In this document: positions 43,758 to 52,728 of the stretch, piece after piece
Position numbering within the stretch: the first letter of the stretch is position 1
Layout of the letters: each line of letters starts with the position of its first letter
NCBI GenBank assembly: GCA_017746715.1
Contig: JAGHZQ010000069.1
Location: forward strand, 62,001 to 126,000
Direction: 5' to 3'
Length of the DNA stretch: 64,000 bases
From: Cyanobacteria bacterium SBLK
Lineage (GTDB): Bacteria; Cyanobacteriota; Cyanobacteriia; Cyanobacteriales; Spirulinaceae
Notes under the pieces: generated by a model
What the model saw: the letters and a program-made list of their open reading frames with translations, nothing else
Told to the model about the DNA's origin: nothing
Databases searched by the model: none
Program-made: the position numbers and the translations under genes

Positions 43758-44231
43758 TTAACGCCGTCTTCGCGCTCTCAAATATAAGAAAAAAGGAAAC
43801 TGATAATACTCGATGGCCAACCACACCAAGCAGGATAAATGAGTAACAAACACAATCCCCATCCAAACAAAAGGAAACCAAGAACCGCGACTTCCCGGTA
43901 ATGGAGGGAAAAGATAAGCGGATAAGCCTACTAATCCCGTTGGCAAACTCACAAATAGAAAAGCACCTAACCCATATCCCCAATGAGGTTCAAATCCCGC
44001 ACTATAAGCATCTTTCCAACACTTCCCCGTCCAATACCACGTTAAAGCCATTTCGCTATCGGCTAATTTGAGTTGTTGTTGTTCCCAATCCGGTGCAAAA
44101 ATATGAAGGCAGGTATCGCAATTCATTGCTTCCATTAAGGGCATTGTCGTGACTTGACCGCAGCGACATACAGGACAGGGATAAATCCCTCTTTCGGTAA
44201 GTTGTTGGGTATTGGTATTGTTGTTAAACAC
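43758..44231 (-). CDS. Zinc-ribbon membrane protein, conserved cyanobacterial type
   Basis: 157 aa from a GTG at 44231 (a TTG at 44237 is also possible; no ATG is in frame). The N-terminus has CPVC ... CDTC, a zinc-ribbon-like pair. Then two or three hydrophobic segments follow (GLGAFLFVSLPTGLVGLSAYLF; WFPFVWMGIVFVTHLSCLVWLAI). The end is basic (LRARRRR), suggesting a cytoplasmic tail. Function unknown. It ends 40 bp before the histidine kinase start on the same strand and may be cotranscribed with it. Confidence 0.65.
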   Translation of the reverse strand: MFNNNTNTQQLTERGIYPCPVCRCGQVTTMPLMEAMNCDTCLHIFAPDWEQQQLKLADSEMALTWYWTGKCWKDAYSAGFEPHWGYGLGAFLFVSLPTGLVGLSAYLFPPLPGSRGSWFPFVWMGIVFVTHLSCLVWLAIEYYQFPFFLYLRARRRR

Positions 44232-44326
44232 GCGCAATAATCATCAACGATTCAATATATTTTCAGGATTTTCTCAGATCGTCGTGGGATAAATGTCGTG
44301 TAAGTTACAAATCTTTTCCTAGAGCA

Positions 44327-45193
44327 ATGAATTTAACCAAACTAAACTTAACCAGACATTTTGTTATACTTGGCTTTGCTCTCCCTCTTCTCACGGGATG
44401 CGGTTCGCTCCCTTTTCTACAAGCAGCGACTCCAAATAATACCATCGAAGAAACGCGATCGCAAGACTCTAACTTTACCTACAATGAATATGCGGAGGTT
44501 CTCAAAACCCATGTCAGTCAAGATGGTTTTGTCGATTATAAGGGATTGCAACTCAATCGCCAAAAACTGGATCGCTTCAATCAATCTTTTGCGTTAGTTT
44601 CTCAAGAAACCTTTGATTCTTGGAACGATAAAGAACAGATTGCCTTTTGGATCAACGCTTATAATGCTTTTACTTTACAATCAATTATCGATCAAAACCC
44701 ACTAAAAGGAAGCATTAGAGATATTTTGGGCGTTTGGAAAGTACGCCGCTTTAAAATTGTCGAAGATTCTAAAACTTTGGATAATATCGAACATCAAACC
44801 TTGCGTCCAAATTACAATGAACCGCGCATTCATGCCGCGATTAATTGTGCGGCGATTAGCTGTCCCATTCTCAACAACGAACCCTATACGGGAGAGAAGT
44901 TAGAAGAACAGTTAGAAGAACAAACCCAACGGTGGATTAATAGCCCTCACGGTATCCAAATCGATCGCGAGAATAATAAAGTTGCTATCTCGGCGATTTT
45001 TGATTGGTTTGGCAGCGATTGGGAGAAAGATTTCGCGGTAGAAGAAGGGAAATTTACGGGGAATGGCAAACAACGGGCAACTTTAAATTTTATCAGTCAA
45101 TACGTCAGCGATGGAGACCGCGAATATTTGGAAGCGGGAGAATATGACATTCGCTATCTCGATTACGATTGGAATCTAAATATTCAAAAATAA
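44327..45193 (+). CDS. DUF547 lipoprotein
   Basis: 288 aa. Signal peptide with a good lipobox (LLTGC), so a membrane-anchored lipoprotein. The DUF547 core is clear: YAEVLKTHVSQDGFVDYKGL, EQIAFWINAYNAFTLQSI, RIHAAINCAAISCPIL and SAIFDWFGSDWEKDF. DUF547 is structurally related to papain-like folds; the conserved Cys in NCAAISCP and His in RIHAAINC are present. Activity is not established. It is divergent from the zinc-ribbon membrane gene and ends in a shared hairpin with plsY. Confidence 0.88.
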   Translation: MNLTKLNLTRHFVILGFALPLLTGCGSLPFLQAATPNNTIEETRSQDSNFTYNEYAEVLKTHVSQDGFVDYKGLQLNRQKLDRFNQSFALVSQETFDSWNDKEQIAFWINAYNAFTLQSIIDQNPLKGSIRDILGVWKVRRFKIVEDSKTLDNIEHQTLRPNYNEPRIHAAINCAAISCPILNNEPYTGEKLEEQLEEQTQRWINSPHGIQIDRENNKVAISAIFDWFGSDWEKDFAVEEGKFTGNGKQRATLNFISQYVSDGDREYLEAGEYDIRYLDYDWNLNIQK

Positions 45194-45201
45194 TAATTTT
45201 C

Positions 45202-45229
45202 GGGGCGATCGCAATTGTACGATCGCCCC
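45202..45229. terminator. Bidirectional hairpin between DUF547 gene and plsY
   Basis: GGGGCGATCG / CGATCGCCCC with an 8-base loop lies between the convergent genes. The stem includes HIP1-like sequence; U-tracts are weak on both sides. Confidence 0.55.
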
Positions 45230-45267
45230 TATCTGTCGGAATATCCAAAACGAGAACCTCGAACTCT

Positions 45268-45900
45268 TTATAGTTGCCTGCCGATGGCGGGTTCGATTCC
45301 TGCTAGCAAGCGTTCGATATTGCTGCGATGGCGCAAGATCACGTAAATTCCGGCGATCGCGGCAAAGAGACAATAGGGTAAGGGTTGATGTAGGGCCACC
45401 ATTAAAATATTAACAGCGATCGCACCGCAAATCGACCCCAAAGAAACAATATGCCGAGCGACCAAAACCAATCCAAATACGGCCATCGTTCCCAAGGCAA
45501 CCCAAGGATTCATGACCAATAAAACCCCCAAACTGGTGGCCACGGATTTACCTCCTTTAAATTGCAGCCAAATCGATTTACTATGACCGAGAATGGCTAA
45601 AATTCCTGCAAATGTTATCAGCCAAGGCTGCCAACTTAAAGAGAGAATATTGCCTCCCGTCATGAGGTAAAACTCGCGCACTAAAAGTAGGGCGATTGCG
45701 CCTTTGAGAATGTCGATCGCCAGTACCGCGATCGCTGCTTCTTTGCCCACCGTCCGCAATACATTTGTTGCCCCCGTCGAACCGGAACCGCATTCGCGAA
45801 TATCGATTCCTTTGAGGGATTTAGCCATTAAATATCCCGTGGGTAGCGATCCCAAGAAATAAGCGACCAATGCAAACAATCCGCAAATCGTCCAAGACAT
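45268..45900 (-). CDS. plsY: Glycerol-3-phosphate acyltransferase PlsY
   Basis: 210 aa from the ATG at 45900, chosen because GGGGAG lies seven bases upstream. PlsY transfers acyl from acyl-phosphate to glycerol-3-phosphate, the first step of phospholipid synthesis, in the membrane. The conserved GSLPTGYLMAK, GSGSTGATNVLRTVG, GHSKSIWLQFKGGKSVATSLG motifs are all present, with about five membrane helices. Transcribed alone, convergent with the DUF547 gene. Confidence 0.95.
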   Translation of the reverse strand: MSWTICGLFALVAYFLGSLPTGYLMAKSLKGIDIRECGSGSTGATNVLRTVGKEAAIAVLAIDILKGAIALLLVREFYLMTGGNILSLSWQPWLITFAGILAILGHSKSIWLQFKGGKSVATSLGVLLVMNPWVALGTMAVFGLVLVARHIVSLGSICGAIAVNILMVALHQPLPYCLFAAIAGIYVILRHRSNIERLLAGIEPAIGRQL

Positions 45901-46230
45901 TAAAAAACTCCCCAATTCAAAAAAATGGTTTTATTTTTGTTTTATCCGACCGATTTTAAGTTAGCAAACCTACCAACGCGATCGAAATAAATTCTTAATA
46001 AAGAAGCGATTGATTTTACCTCATCTCTTGAAGATTTGGTGAGAGTACAAGGATACAATCGCGACAGTCAATCGAGAGAAAACGCAAACAATTGTCGATG
46101 AATTCACAGGACAACGCGACGAGATCGGGCGATCTTTCTTCTCTCATTTTGAGGCGAAGCGCGGTGAGGGGTCGTGAATGCAGTTCAATTTTATGCGAAA
46201 TCGATTGCTATGGTATCACTGAATTTAACA
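45901..46230. other. Gene-free region, 330 bp
   Basis: Lies between the start of plsY and the end of the DUF3086 gene, both on the minus strand. It must hold the plsY promoter. A plus-strand frame at 46092-46334 has no ribosome-binding site and no recognisable product. Nothing else recognised. Confidence 0.4.
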
Positions 46231-47604
46231 TTAATACACATAGCTGGAAATTTGCGTCGGATCTGGGGCAAATGCCAGCCAGAGGGGAAATTGCAAGAGA
46301 GATAAGTTTACCAAATCTTCCGTTTCGTCCATGATAATCATGGGAAGTTGCTTTTCCTCCACAAAGCGATCGGCTTTTTGCACGAGGGCTTCTGGAGACT
46401 CAAACAAACTGATGCCTCGTTTCGGTCCAAAATCCCCCCGAGAGATCCCCAAGCAGTCTTGCAAGCCCCTGCGCCATTCTCCCACGCGTTCGGGGGTATT
46501 GGCCAGGACTAACACCCGCAAGCGATCGTCATAGAGGTGTCGCAGGACGGAAATGGCTGCCGAGGCAATGAGGATATTTTGCAGGCGAGAGCCCATCGAT
46601 CGCGTGGTTCCTCGTCCTCCTTGTTTGAAAAACCACTGTTGCACCCGTTCGGCGTGAATGGGTTCAAAGGTTCGCCGTAACTGCCAAGGGGGACCGTAGT
46701 AGTCCGGACGGGTCCGATAGCGATCGAGGATGCTGCTAACTTGTCGCTGCTGTTCTTTAAAACTTTGTTTGGCAAATTGGGGACTGGGGGCTTCCTTGGG
46801 TTGACGTTCTTCTCGCGATCGCCGCTCTCGGGGGCTTAGCTCTCGGGAGGGACGAGATTCGGGCAAGTTCAACTGTTCGGCCGTTTCGGCCAATTCTTGC
46901 AAGCTCCCCACGAGATAATTTTTGAAACTCTGAACGCGAATGGCGATATCTTGGGAGACTCCCGAGAAATTCTTGCTCATTTCTTCTCGAGCGCGATCGC
47001 GGCGTTTTTCCAATTTTTCTACATCCTGTTGCAGAATTTCTCGCCGTTCTTCAAGTTCTTTCGTCCCATTGAGAATCATGCGAGCGATCGCCTCTTGCAC
47101 GGCGGTCGTTTCCGAAGCAATTAAGCGTTCTCGTTGATTTTCGAGGTCGTTCACTTCTGCTTCTAATTCTGCCTTGTGCCGTTCTAAATCGGTAATGCTT
47201 GCTTGTAAGGCTTCTTTTGGGTAATGGTCTTCTCGTGTTGCCGTTTCGGGAGGAGAGATCGGTGCTTCTTCCTCAGTCTCCAAAGAAGATGATTTCTCAG
47301 TTTCCTCAACTTCCCCAATATCGGGCCATCCTTCCGAGTCGGTTTCTACAGATTCGGAAGGTACAACGCGATCGGGTAAAAAATCTGCGAGTTCTTCTGA
47401 TGGATTTTCCGGTTCGATCGCATCTGACTGGGAGGAATCTGACTGGGAGGAATCCAAACGATCGGTTTGCGACGGAGCAGATGAGCCATCGGGGAACGTT
47501 CCCAATGTTTTTAATTCGGGAAGGGGTTGTCGCTTTTCTGCCTCTGAGGACTCTTCAAGCGGCCAGTTAGATTCTTCTGGAATCGAGGTTTCGTCTGGAT
47601 TCAT
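46231..47604 (-). CDS. DUF3086 family protein
   Basis: 457 aa from the ATG at 47604, which overlaps the stop of the upstream DUF3119 gene (TGATG). The N-terminal ~110 residues are an acidic, Ser-rich disordered tail with a short SQSDSSQSD duplication. Then a coiled coil (~115-200, ERHKAELEAEVNDLENQRERL) and the conserved C-terminal DUF3086 domain (YYGPPWQLRRTFEPIHAERV; VLVLANTPERVGEWRRGLQDCLG; FPLWLAFAPDPTQIS). The family is confined to cyanobacteria; function unknown. The pairing with DUF3119 is probably an operon. Confidence 0.88.
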   Translation of the reverse strand: MNPDETSIPEESNWPLEESSEAEKRQPLPELKTLGTFPDGSSAPSQTDRLDSSQSDSSQSDAIEPENPSEELADFLPDRVVPSESVETDSEGWPDIGEVEETEKSSSLETEEEAPISPPETATREDHYPKEALQASITDLERHKAELEAEVNDLENQRERLIASETTAVQEAIARMILNGTKELEERREILQQDVEKLEKRRDRAREEMSKNFSGVSQDIAIRVQSFKNYLVGSLQELAETAEQLNLPESRPSRELSPRERRSREERQPKEAPSPQFAKQSFKEQQRQVSSILDRYRTRPDYYGPPWQLRRTFEPIHAERVQQWFFKQGGRGTTRSMGSRLQNILIASAAISVLRHLYDDRLRVLVLANTPERVGEWRRGLQDCLGISRGDFGPKRGISLFESPEALVQKADRFVEEKQLPMIIMDETEDLVNLSLLQFPLWLAFAPDPTQISSYVY

Positions 47605-47996
47605 CAATCAATGCGCGGTAACGGGTCTAAGCAGGTTTTCAAAGTTCGGGGATCGAAGAGAACGGGAAGAAAATGAATGCTTTTAACTTCTTTAAAATAA
47701 AACAAAATGGGAATTGGCTGCCAATAGATTCGCCAATTTTGCCAATCTCGATAGGGAAAATGACGAATTTGTTTTTCTCCGCGATAGACATCTAAAGCTG
47801 TTTCGCTAAAGCGCAAGCGCAGGGTTGCGGCTTGCAAAAGAAGAAAAAAACTAAACAAGGCGACCGCGCCTCCCACCCAAGGGAACCATAAAATTAAAGG
47901 CAGCGAACCCATTAAAATAAGCAACGGTAAAACATAGCTCGGAGCAAGTTCAATGGTTTGAGAATCTGTTGTTGAAGTTGAATTTGCCACCGTCAT
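47604..47996 (-). CDS. DUF3119 family membrane protein
   Basis: 130 aa from the ATG at 47996. A longer frame to 48137 would run through the tRNA gene and is rejected. Two hydrophobic segments (YVLPLLILMGSLPLILWFPWVGGAVALFSFFLLLQ, shown in part) are followed by a soluble PH-like part (TALDVYRGEKQIRHFPYRDW; FYFKEVKSIHFLPVLFDP) typical of DUF3119. The tRNA-Thr lies 24 bp upstream on the same strand and DUF3086 overlaps downstream. Function unknown. Confidence 0.85.
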   Translation of the reverse strand: MTVANSTSTTDSQTIELAPSYVLPLLILMGSLPLILWFPWVGGAVALFSFFLLLQAATLRLRFSETALDVYRGEKQIRHFPYRDWQNWRIYWQPIPILFYFKEVKSIHFLPVLFDPRTLKTCLDPLPRID

Positions 47997-48019
47997 AATA
48001 AATTTTGATAATTGAAAAA

Positions 48020-48091
48020 AGCCCTTGACTGGATTTGAACCAGCGACCCTTCCATTACGAGTGGAATGCTCTACCACTGAGCTACAAGGGC
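48020..48091 (-). tRNA. tRNA-Thr (CGT)
   Basis: 72 nt. Acceptor GCCCTTG pairs with CAAGGGC; D-arm GCTC/GAGC; anticodon stem TTCCA/TGGAA with loop CTCGTAA, giving anticodon CGT (reads ACG, Thr); T-arm with GGTTCAAATCC. Discriminator is U and no CCA is encoded. Confidence 0.93.
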
Positions 48092-48216
48092 AAAGAAGAA
48101 ACGTTTGCCAAAATCGCCTTACCACGAGCGCAAACACGGTATCCTATTATAGCGGAAAACAGCGCGATCGCAATAGAAAAGATCGCTATTTCTCAGTTTT
48201 GCCAAGGGATGTCATT

Positions 48217-48471
48217 ATGCCAGATCTGAACAAACCCGCAAAATCCTTGAGTCCGGAGGAATACAAGCGTTTGAAAGCGGAACTCAAATCTCCTTATCGG
48301 GGCTTGCGTCGTTTTATTTATTTGAGTTTTGCTGCTTCGGGAGGGATCGGGGCGTTTATTTTTCTCGCCCAACTCGCCTCGGGACGAGATATTTTGCGGG
48401 CATTGCCCAATTTTGCCTTGCAGGTGGGACTCGTTGCTCTTATGGTTTGGCTGTTGCGTCGCGATCGCTGA
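48217..48471 (+). CDS. DUF3493 family membrane protein
   Basis: 84 aa from the ATG at 48217. Upstream in-frame codons run through the antisense of the tRNA and are rejected. The family pattern is clear: LSPEEYKRLKAELKSPYRGLRRFIYL, then two hydrophobic helices (FAASGGIGAFIFLAQLA; ALQVGLVALMVWLL). DUF3493 proteins are found in cyanobacteria and plastids; role unknown. Divergent from the tRNA-DUF3119-DUF3086 unit. Confidence 0.85.
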   Translation: MPDLNKPAKSLSPEEYKRLKAELKSPYRGLRRFIYLSFAASGGIGAFIFLAQLASGRDILRALPNFALQVGLVALMVWLLRRDR

Positions 48472-48531
48472 TCTCAATTCAAACATTATGAATTCAAAGT
48501 TCAAAATGAGGGAATGTTTTTGAATTTTGCA

Positions 48532-50697
48532 TTATCCGTTACCCATGAGGGCCATTTCCATGAGGGTTTTTTGGGCGCTACGATCGCGATCGTCGGATCG
48601 GGGTTTGCGTTGAAGATAACTGCCATCGTCTTGTAATTCCCAAGCTTGGCGATTATCTGCGAGCATGACTCCTAATATTTCTTGCAGATCTTTACGCAGA
48701 TCGGGATCGTCGATTGGCGTAATGGCTTCGACTCGTCGATCTAAATTGCGGGTCATCCAATCGGCACTGCCAATATAGACTTCTTCATTGCCCATATTGT
48801 AAAAATAATAAATGCGGGAATGCTCTAATAATTGTCCGACAATGCTGATGACATTAATATTCTCGCTCACCCCTTCAACTCCCGGACGCAAGCAACAAAT
48901 TCCACGAATGATGAGGTCGATTTTAACCCCGGCTTGGGAGGCTTCGTAAAGTTTGGCAATCATTTTAGCATCAACTAAGGAATTCATTTTGGCGACGATG
49001 CGCCCGATTCCCTCATTTTGACAGTTTTCGATTTCCCGTTCGATTAATTCCACCATGCGATCGCGCAAATTCACCGGAGAAACGAGCAGTCTGCGATAGG
49101 AACGCTGTCTCGAATAACCCGTTAAGAAGTTAAACAAATCCGTCATATCCGCCCCTAATTCTTCTCGACTGCTTAATAATCCCAAATCCGTGTACAAGCG
49201 AGCGGTTTTAGGATTATAATTTCCCGTTCCGATGTGAACGTAGCGACGAATTTTCTCTTCTTCTTGGCGCACGACTAAAGTGATTTTTGTGTGGGTTTTT
49301 AAGCCGACTAAACCATAGACGACGTGAACGCCAGCCTGTTCTAATTTTCGCGCCCAAAGAATGTTATTTTCCTCATCAAATCGCGCTTTTAATTCGACCA
49401 ACGCAACAACTTGCTTGCCATTTTCGGCAGCATCAATTAAGGCATTGATGATGGGAGAATCCCCAGAAGTGCGATATAACGTTAATTTAATCGCCAGTAC
49501 TTGGGGATCGTGGGCGGCTTGCGTGATAAATTCCTGTACTGAAGCTGTAAAAGATTCGTAGGGATGGTGGACTAATAAATCCTTTTGTGCTAGTACGTCG
49601 AAGAAATCTTCACCTTCTTCGCGATCTAGCTTGCGGCTGGTTTCGACTGCATCTAACATTCGTTGCAATCTTGGCGGGACTACAGGAGTCCAATTTGCCT
49701 CTTTTAAGTAGGAAAGAGGGAGTTTCATAAAGAAAAAGAGATCGTTTAAACCGAGTAATCCTTCAAATTCATAGACTTCATCCTCGCTTAAATCCAAGCC
49801 CCGAATCAGGGTATTGCGGACATTTTCCGGCATTGAGGCTTGTAGTTCTAAACGGACTGCCGATTTACCAATGCGCCGCTTGCGAACTTCTTGTTCGATC
49901 GCCAGCAAGAGATCGTCGGCTTCATCCTCTTCGACGGATAAATCGGCATTGCGGGTGACGCGGAAAGGATAGCACTCTTGCACGTTCATCCCCGGAAAGA
50001 GGGTATCGAGATTGTGGGCGATGGCTTGTTCGATGGGAATTCCCGTCCAGACTGGGGGGGTTTCTCCGGCGTGTTGCAGGTGCTTGGGAAAGGGAACGAA
50101 ACGAGATAAGGTGGAAGGAACTTTTATTCTCGCAAATAATTCCTCTTTAGTTTCCGGGTTTTTTACCAATACGGCTAAATTAAGACTGAGGTTAGAGATA
50201 TAAGGAAAAGGGTGAGAGGGATCGACAGCAAGGGGAGTGAGGACGGGAAAGATATGTTCTTCAAAGAAGTTGTGGAGATACTTGCGCTGTTCTTGATTGA
50301 GATCGACATAGTTGAGGAGATAAACGCCTTCCTCGGCCAGTTTGGGTCTCAAAACTCGCTCAAAAGTCCGATCTTGTTCTTGAATAAGGGGAGAAAGGCG
50401 ATCGCGGATTTCTTGCAGTTGTTCTGAGGGGGTGCGACCGTCAAAACTGAGTTTATTAACCCTTGCTTCTTCTTGTTTTTTCAATCCCGCCACTCGAACC
50501 ATAAAAAATTCATCGAGATTCGAGCAAAAAATGGCAAAAAATTTCAGGCGATCGAGGAGCAGGGTGCGCTCGTCTAAGCCTTCGTGCAATACGCGATAGT
50601 TGAATTCCAGCCAACTCAGTTCTCGATTAAAATAATATTTAGGTGCTTTAAGATCGATGGTACTAACGGAATCTTTAACAGTTTCGGAATTGGCCAT
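48532..50697 (-). CDS. ppk1: Polyphosphate kinase 1
   Basis: 721 aa, a normal length for PPK1. It makes polyphosphate from ATP reversibly. N-terminal domain (YFNRELSWLEFNYRVL), head domain, and the two PLD-like catalytic domains are visible. The autophosphorylated His lies in IRRYVHIGTGNYNPKTARLYTD; the second His region is seen in VEGVSENINVISIVG and LLEHSRIYYFYNMG. Conserved Arg and Lys of the active site (KLTLYRTSGDSPI; VALVELKARFDEENN) are present. ATG at 50697. Transcribed alone. Confidence 0.97.
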   Translation of the reverse strand: MANSETVKDSVSTIDLKAPKYYFNRELSWLEFNYRVLHEGLDERTLLLDRLKFFAIFCSNLDEFFMVRVAGLKKQEEARVNKLSFDGRTPSEQLQEIRDRLSPLIQEQDRTFERVLRPKLAEEGVYLLNYVDLNQEQRKYLHNFFEEHIFPVLTPLAVDPSHPFPYISNLSLNLAVLVKNPETKEELFARIKVPSTLSRFVPFPKHLQHAGETPPVWTGIPIEQAIAHNLDTLFPGMNVQECYPFRVTRNADLSVEEDEADDLLLAIEQEVRKRRIGKSAVRLELQASMPENVRNTLIRGLDLSEDEVYEFEGLLGLNDLFFFMKLPLSYLKEANWTPVVPPRLQRMLDAVETSRKLDREEGEDFFDVLAQKDLLVHHPYESFTASVQEFITQAAHDPQVLAIKLTLYRTSGDSPIINALIDAAENGKQVVALVELKARFDEENNILWARKLEQAGVHVVYGLVGLKTHTKITLVVRQEEEKIRRYVHIGTGNYNPKTARLYTDLGLLSSREELGADMTDLFNFLTGYSRQRSYRRLLVSPVNLRDRMVELIEREIENCQNEGIGRIVAKMNSLVDAKMIAKLYEASQAGVKIDLIIRGICCLRPGVEGVSENINVISIVGQLLEHSRIYYFYNMGNEEVYIGSADWMTRNLDRRVEAITPIDDPDLRKDLQEILGVMLADNRQAWELQDDGSYLQRKPRSDDRDRSAQKTLMEMALMGNG

Positions 50698-50815
50698 TTT
50701 TTGTGGGTTGTTGGTTATTCGTTTTGTGGGGGGGTTGGGTTGGGGGGGTTGTTACTCTGTATTCTCCCGCCAATTATCTTATCGCGATCGCCGAACGGAA
50801 AAGATTATCATTGGA

Positions 50816-51493
50816 TTAAGAAGCCGAAGAGATCGGCGTTTCTGGGGTTATTTCTCGTATTTCGTTGGCTAAAGGGGGACGCAGGCTGAGATACAGCAAT
50901 GTGCCAAGGAGGGGAAGGAGGGACACCCCCCAAAAGATAAACGGATTGTTCAGCCCTCGCTTTGCCATATCATCTTCTAAAAGGGTGGGAAGTAACAGGG
51001 ATAACAGGCAAAAATCGAGACTCATAACGTGGATGAAACGGCTGGTTTGCCATTGGTTGATAAAATCACTCCAATCTCCCAAGGCGATCGCGCCGGCAAT
51101 TAATATATTTGCACCCAGCGTCAGTAAAATTCCCAACCAACGGGAATCGAGGAGATTGAGGAGAAAGGATTTTTGACCGTGAAAACTAGGGTTGTCTTGG
51201 CGCAGGACTAGATAGGGGATGAGGGCAAATGCACCCAATGCGAAGGAGGCGATCGCGAAGGGATAGGCAGGGATTTTTTGGCCGCGTCCGTCGATGAGAA
51301 TGAGTGCGGCATAGGCGATCGGCAAGATTCCCATCATGTTAAACAAGGCAACGATCGCGGGATTAATGCCTTCCCAATTGGCGGTGGATAGGTTGAGGAT
51401 TAAATCTAGGGTATCGGGGCGATCGGGCGGAGACCCAAGAAAGGCGTATAGGATAAATCCCAGCCAAAGCGAACCAAGTGCAATTTTTCTCAT
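50816..51493 (-). CDS. Polytopic membrane protein, conserved hypothetical
   Basis: 225 aa with about six hydrophobic helices (LWLGFILYAFLG, ILPIAYAALILI, IASFALGAFALIPYLVL, LLTLGANILIAGAIAL, FCLLSLLLPTLL, FIFWGVSLLPLLGTLLYL). It resembles a family shared by cyanobacteria and chloroplasts with no known function. There is no catalytic motif. It lies 118 bp upstream of ppk1 on the same strand. Confidence 0.7.
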   Translation of the reverse strand: MRKIALGSLWLGFILYAFLGSPPDRPDTLDLILNLSTANWEGINPAIVALFNMMGILPIAYAALILIDGRGQKIPAYPFAIASFALGAFALIPYLVLRQDNPSFHGQKSFLLNLLDSRWLGILLTLGANILIAGAIALGDWSDFINQWQTSRFIHVMSLDFCLLSLLLPTLLEDDMAKRGLNNPFIFWGVSLLPLLGTLLYLSLRPPLANEIREITPETPISSAS

Positions 51494-51593
51494 TTTTGGT
51501 TTTCAGGGTAACGCAATTGATGACCAAATTTTACCAAGGGTTCATCCCTCATCGGTCACAAATAGGTACGCTATAACTCATTAGTCTGTTGAA

Positions 51594-52403
51594 CTATCCA
51601 TCCCCTTCCAATTTTCGCAGGCGCTTTTTCAACTCCTCCAACTCCGACTCGGCACGTTCTGCTCTGGCGCGTTCGAGTTCCTTCTCCTGACGTTCTTGCT
51701 GTAAAATTAGCTCGGCGAGCTCTGCTCTAGTTCGCTCCTGTTCCTTTTCTTGCCGTTCGAGTTCGGCTCGTTCCTCCCCTGTCAGCAATAAATTCCCTTC
51801 ACTATCCCACCAACGCAACCACGGCAACTCAACATTTTTATAGCGTCCTTGCCAGATTCCCAATTCAACCCCCAACGCATCGAGGGGAAAGCGATCGCGC
51901 TCATTTGCTGCCATGAGTTCGTAGCGATTTTCCACTAAGCGATACACCTCTACCCGCCCTTGCCTCACCTCATAAATCCCATAATAAGCCGGACGAATGA
52001 CCGTCTCGTAAATCCAAAATTTGCCCTTCCACGGAGTCTTATCTCGTTCCTCCGACCCATTCCTCGAAACAAATTCGAGAACGATTTGCGGGGGAATAAT
52101 TTCTTGCCAGAGCACGTAAGAACGCCGCATTTGCCCATCTAAGGTTGGGGGAACGCGGGGAACGTAAAACCAATCGGGGGCTTCTGCACCATTAAGCGGC
52201 GGATCTGTCATGCGCCAATAGATACCGCTATCTTGACCGATGCAATACTGTCCGTCGGGATGAATGCGATCGAGAATGGGAGTAATAGAATCTGTGAGGA
52301 GAATGCTTTGAGGATGTTCTTGAAAATTTTTCACAAAAGCTCCATCCTCACAAGGCAATTGAGTATGGTCGGGAAGTGCACTAACGGTTCGAGGTGAAGT
52401 CAT
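51594..52403 (-). CDS. Uma2-family (DUF820) nuclease-like protein with coiled-coil tail
   Basis: 269 aa from the ATG at 52403; the longer frame to 52460 lacks a good start. Uma2 proteins are PD-(D/E)xK-fold proteins amplified in cyanobacteria. Visible are EAPDWFYVPRVPP, IIPPQIVLEFVSRNG (the Glu of the active site) and YETVIRPAYYGIYEVRQG. The C-terminal ~60 residues are an Arg/Glu-rich coiled coil (ERAELERQEKEQERTRAELA), common in the family. Substrate unknown. Confidence 0.85.
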   Translation of the reverse strand: MTSPRTVSALPDHTQLPCEDGAFVKNFQEHPQSILLTDSITPILDRIHPDGQYCIGQDSGIYWRMTDPPLNGAEAPDWFYVPRVPPTLDGQMRRSYVLWQEIIPPQIVLEFVSRNGSEERDKTPWKGKFWIYETVIRPAYYGIYEVRQGRVEVYRLVENRYELMAANERDRFPLDALGVELGIWQGRYKNVELPWLRWWDSEGNLLLTGEERAELERQEKEQERTRAELAELILQQERQEKELERARAERAESELEELKKRLRKLEGDG

Positions 52404-52516
52404 GACCGCAGAAAAAGCAAGTACAATATTATCGTACCGCGAAGGGTTTGCACTTGACACTGAATGGGTGCATAAACGATAGAATACGGATCGATAACCC
52501 CCTCGAAAAGCAACAA

Positions 52517-52696
52517 ATGACCGCGACGAAAACCGACTATAAATATATTGAAATTAACGAAGCAGGTACGCCTCGAATTGCAGGCAACACCATGAAAGTC
52601 GTAGAAATTATCGAAGCTAAAAATGCCTATGGTTGGAGTCCAGAAGAAATTCATCTCAACCATCGCTATTTAACCATGAGCCAAATCCTCCGGTAA
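52517..52696 (+). CDS. Truncated DUF433 protein
   Basis: 59 aa. The sequence (YIEINEAGTPRIAGNTMKVV; YGWSPEEIHLNHRYLTMSQI) is a DUF433 winged-helix domain, the antitoxin-like partner in many VapBC-type pairs. Family members run on with a helix such as HxALAYYxxH; here a stop comes directly after QILR, so the C-terminus is lost. No toxin gene follows. Divergent from the Uma2 gene. Confidence 0.6.
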   Translation: MTATKTDYKYIEINEAGTPRIAGNTMKVVEIIEAKNAYGWSPEEIHLNHRYLTMSQILR

Positions 52697-52728
52697 AATA
52701 AAAAACTACCCGCACAATCGCGATCGCC

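Noticed and set aside
46092-46334. Plus-strand frame of 80 aa
   Set aside because: No ribosome-binding site and overlaps the antisense of the DUF3086 gene; sequence looks random.
47997-48137. N-terminal extension of the DUF3119 frame
   Set aside because: It translates the tRNA-Thr gene (the peptide CSSVVEHSTRNGRVAGSNP is a common tRNA mistranslation).
48025-48216. N-terminal extension of the DUF3493 frame
   Set aside because: It runs through the antisense of the tRNA-Thr gene; the ATG at 48217 fits the family length.
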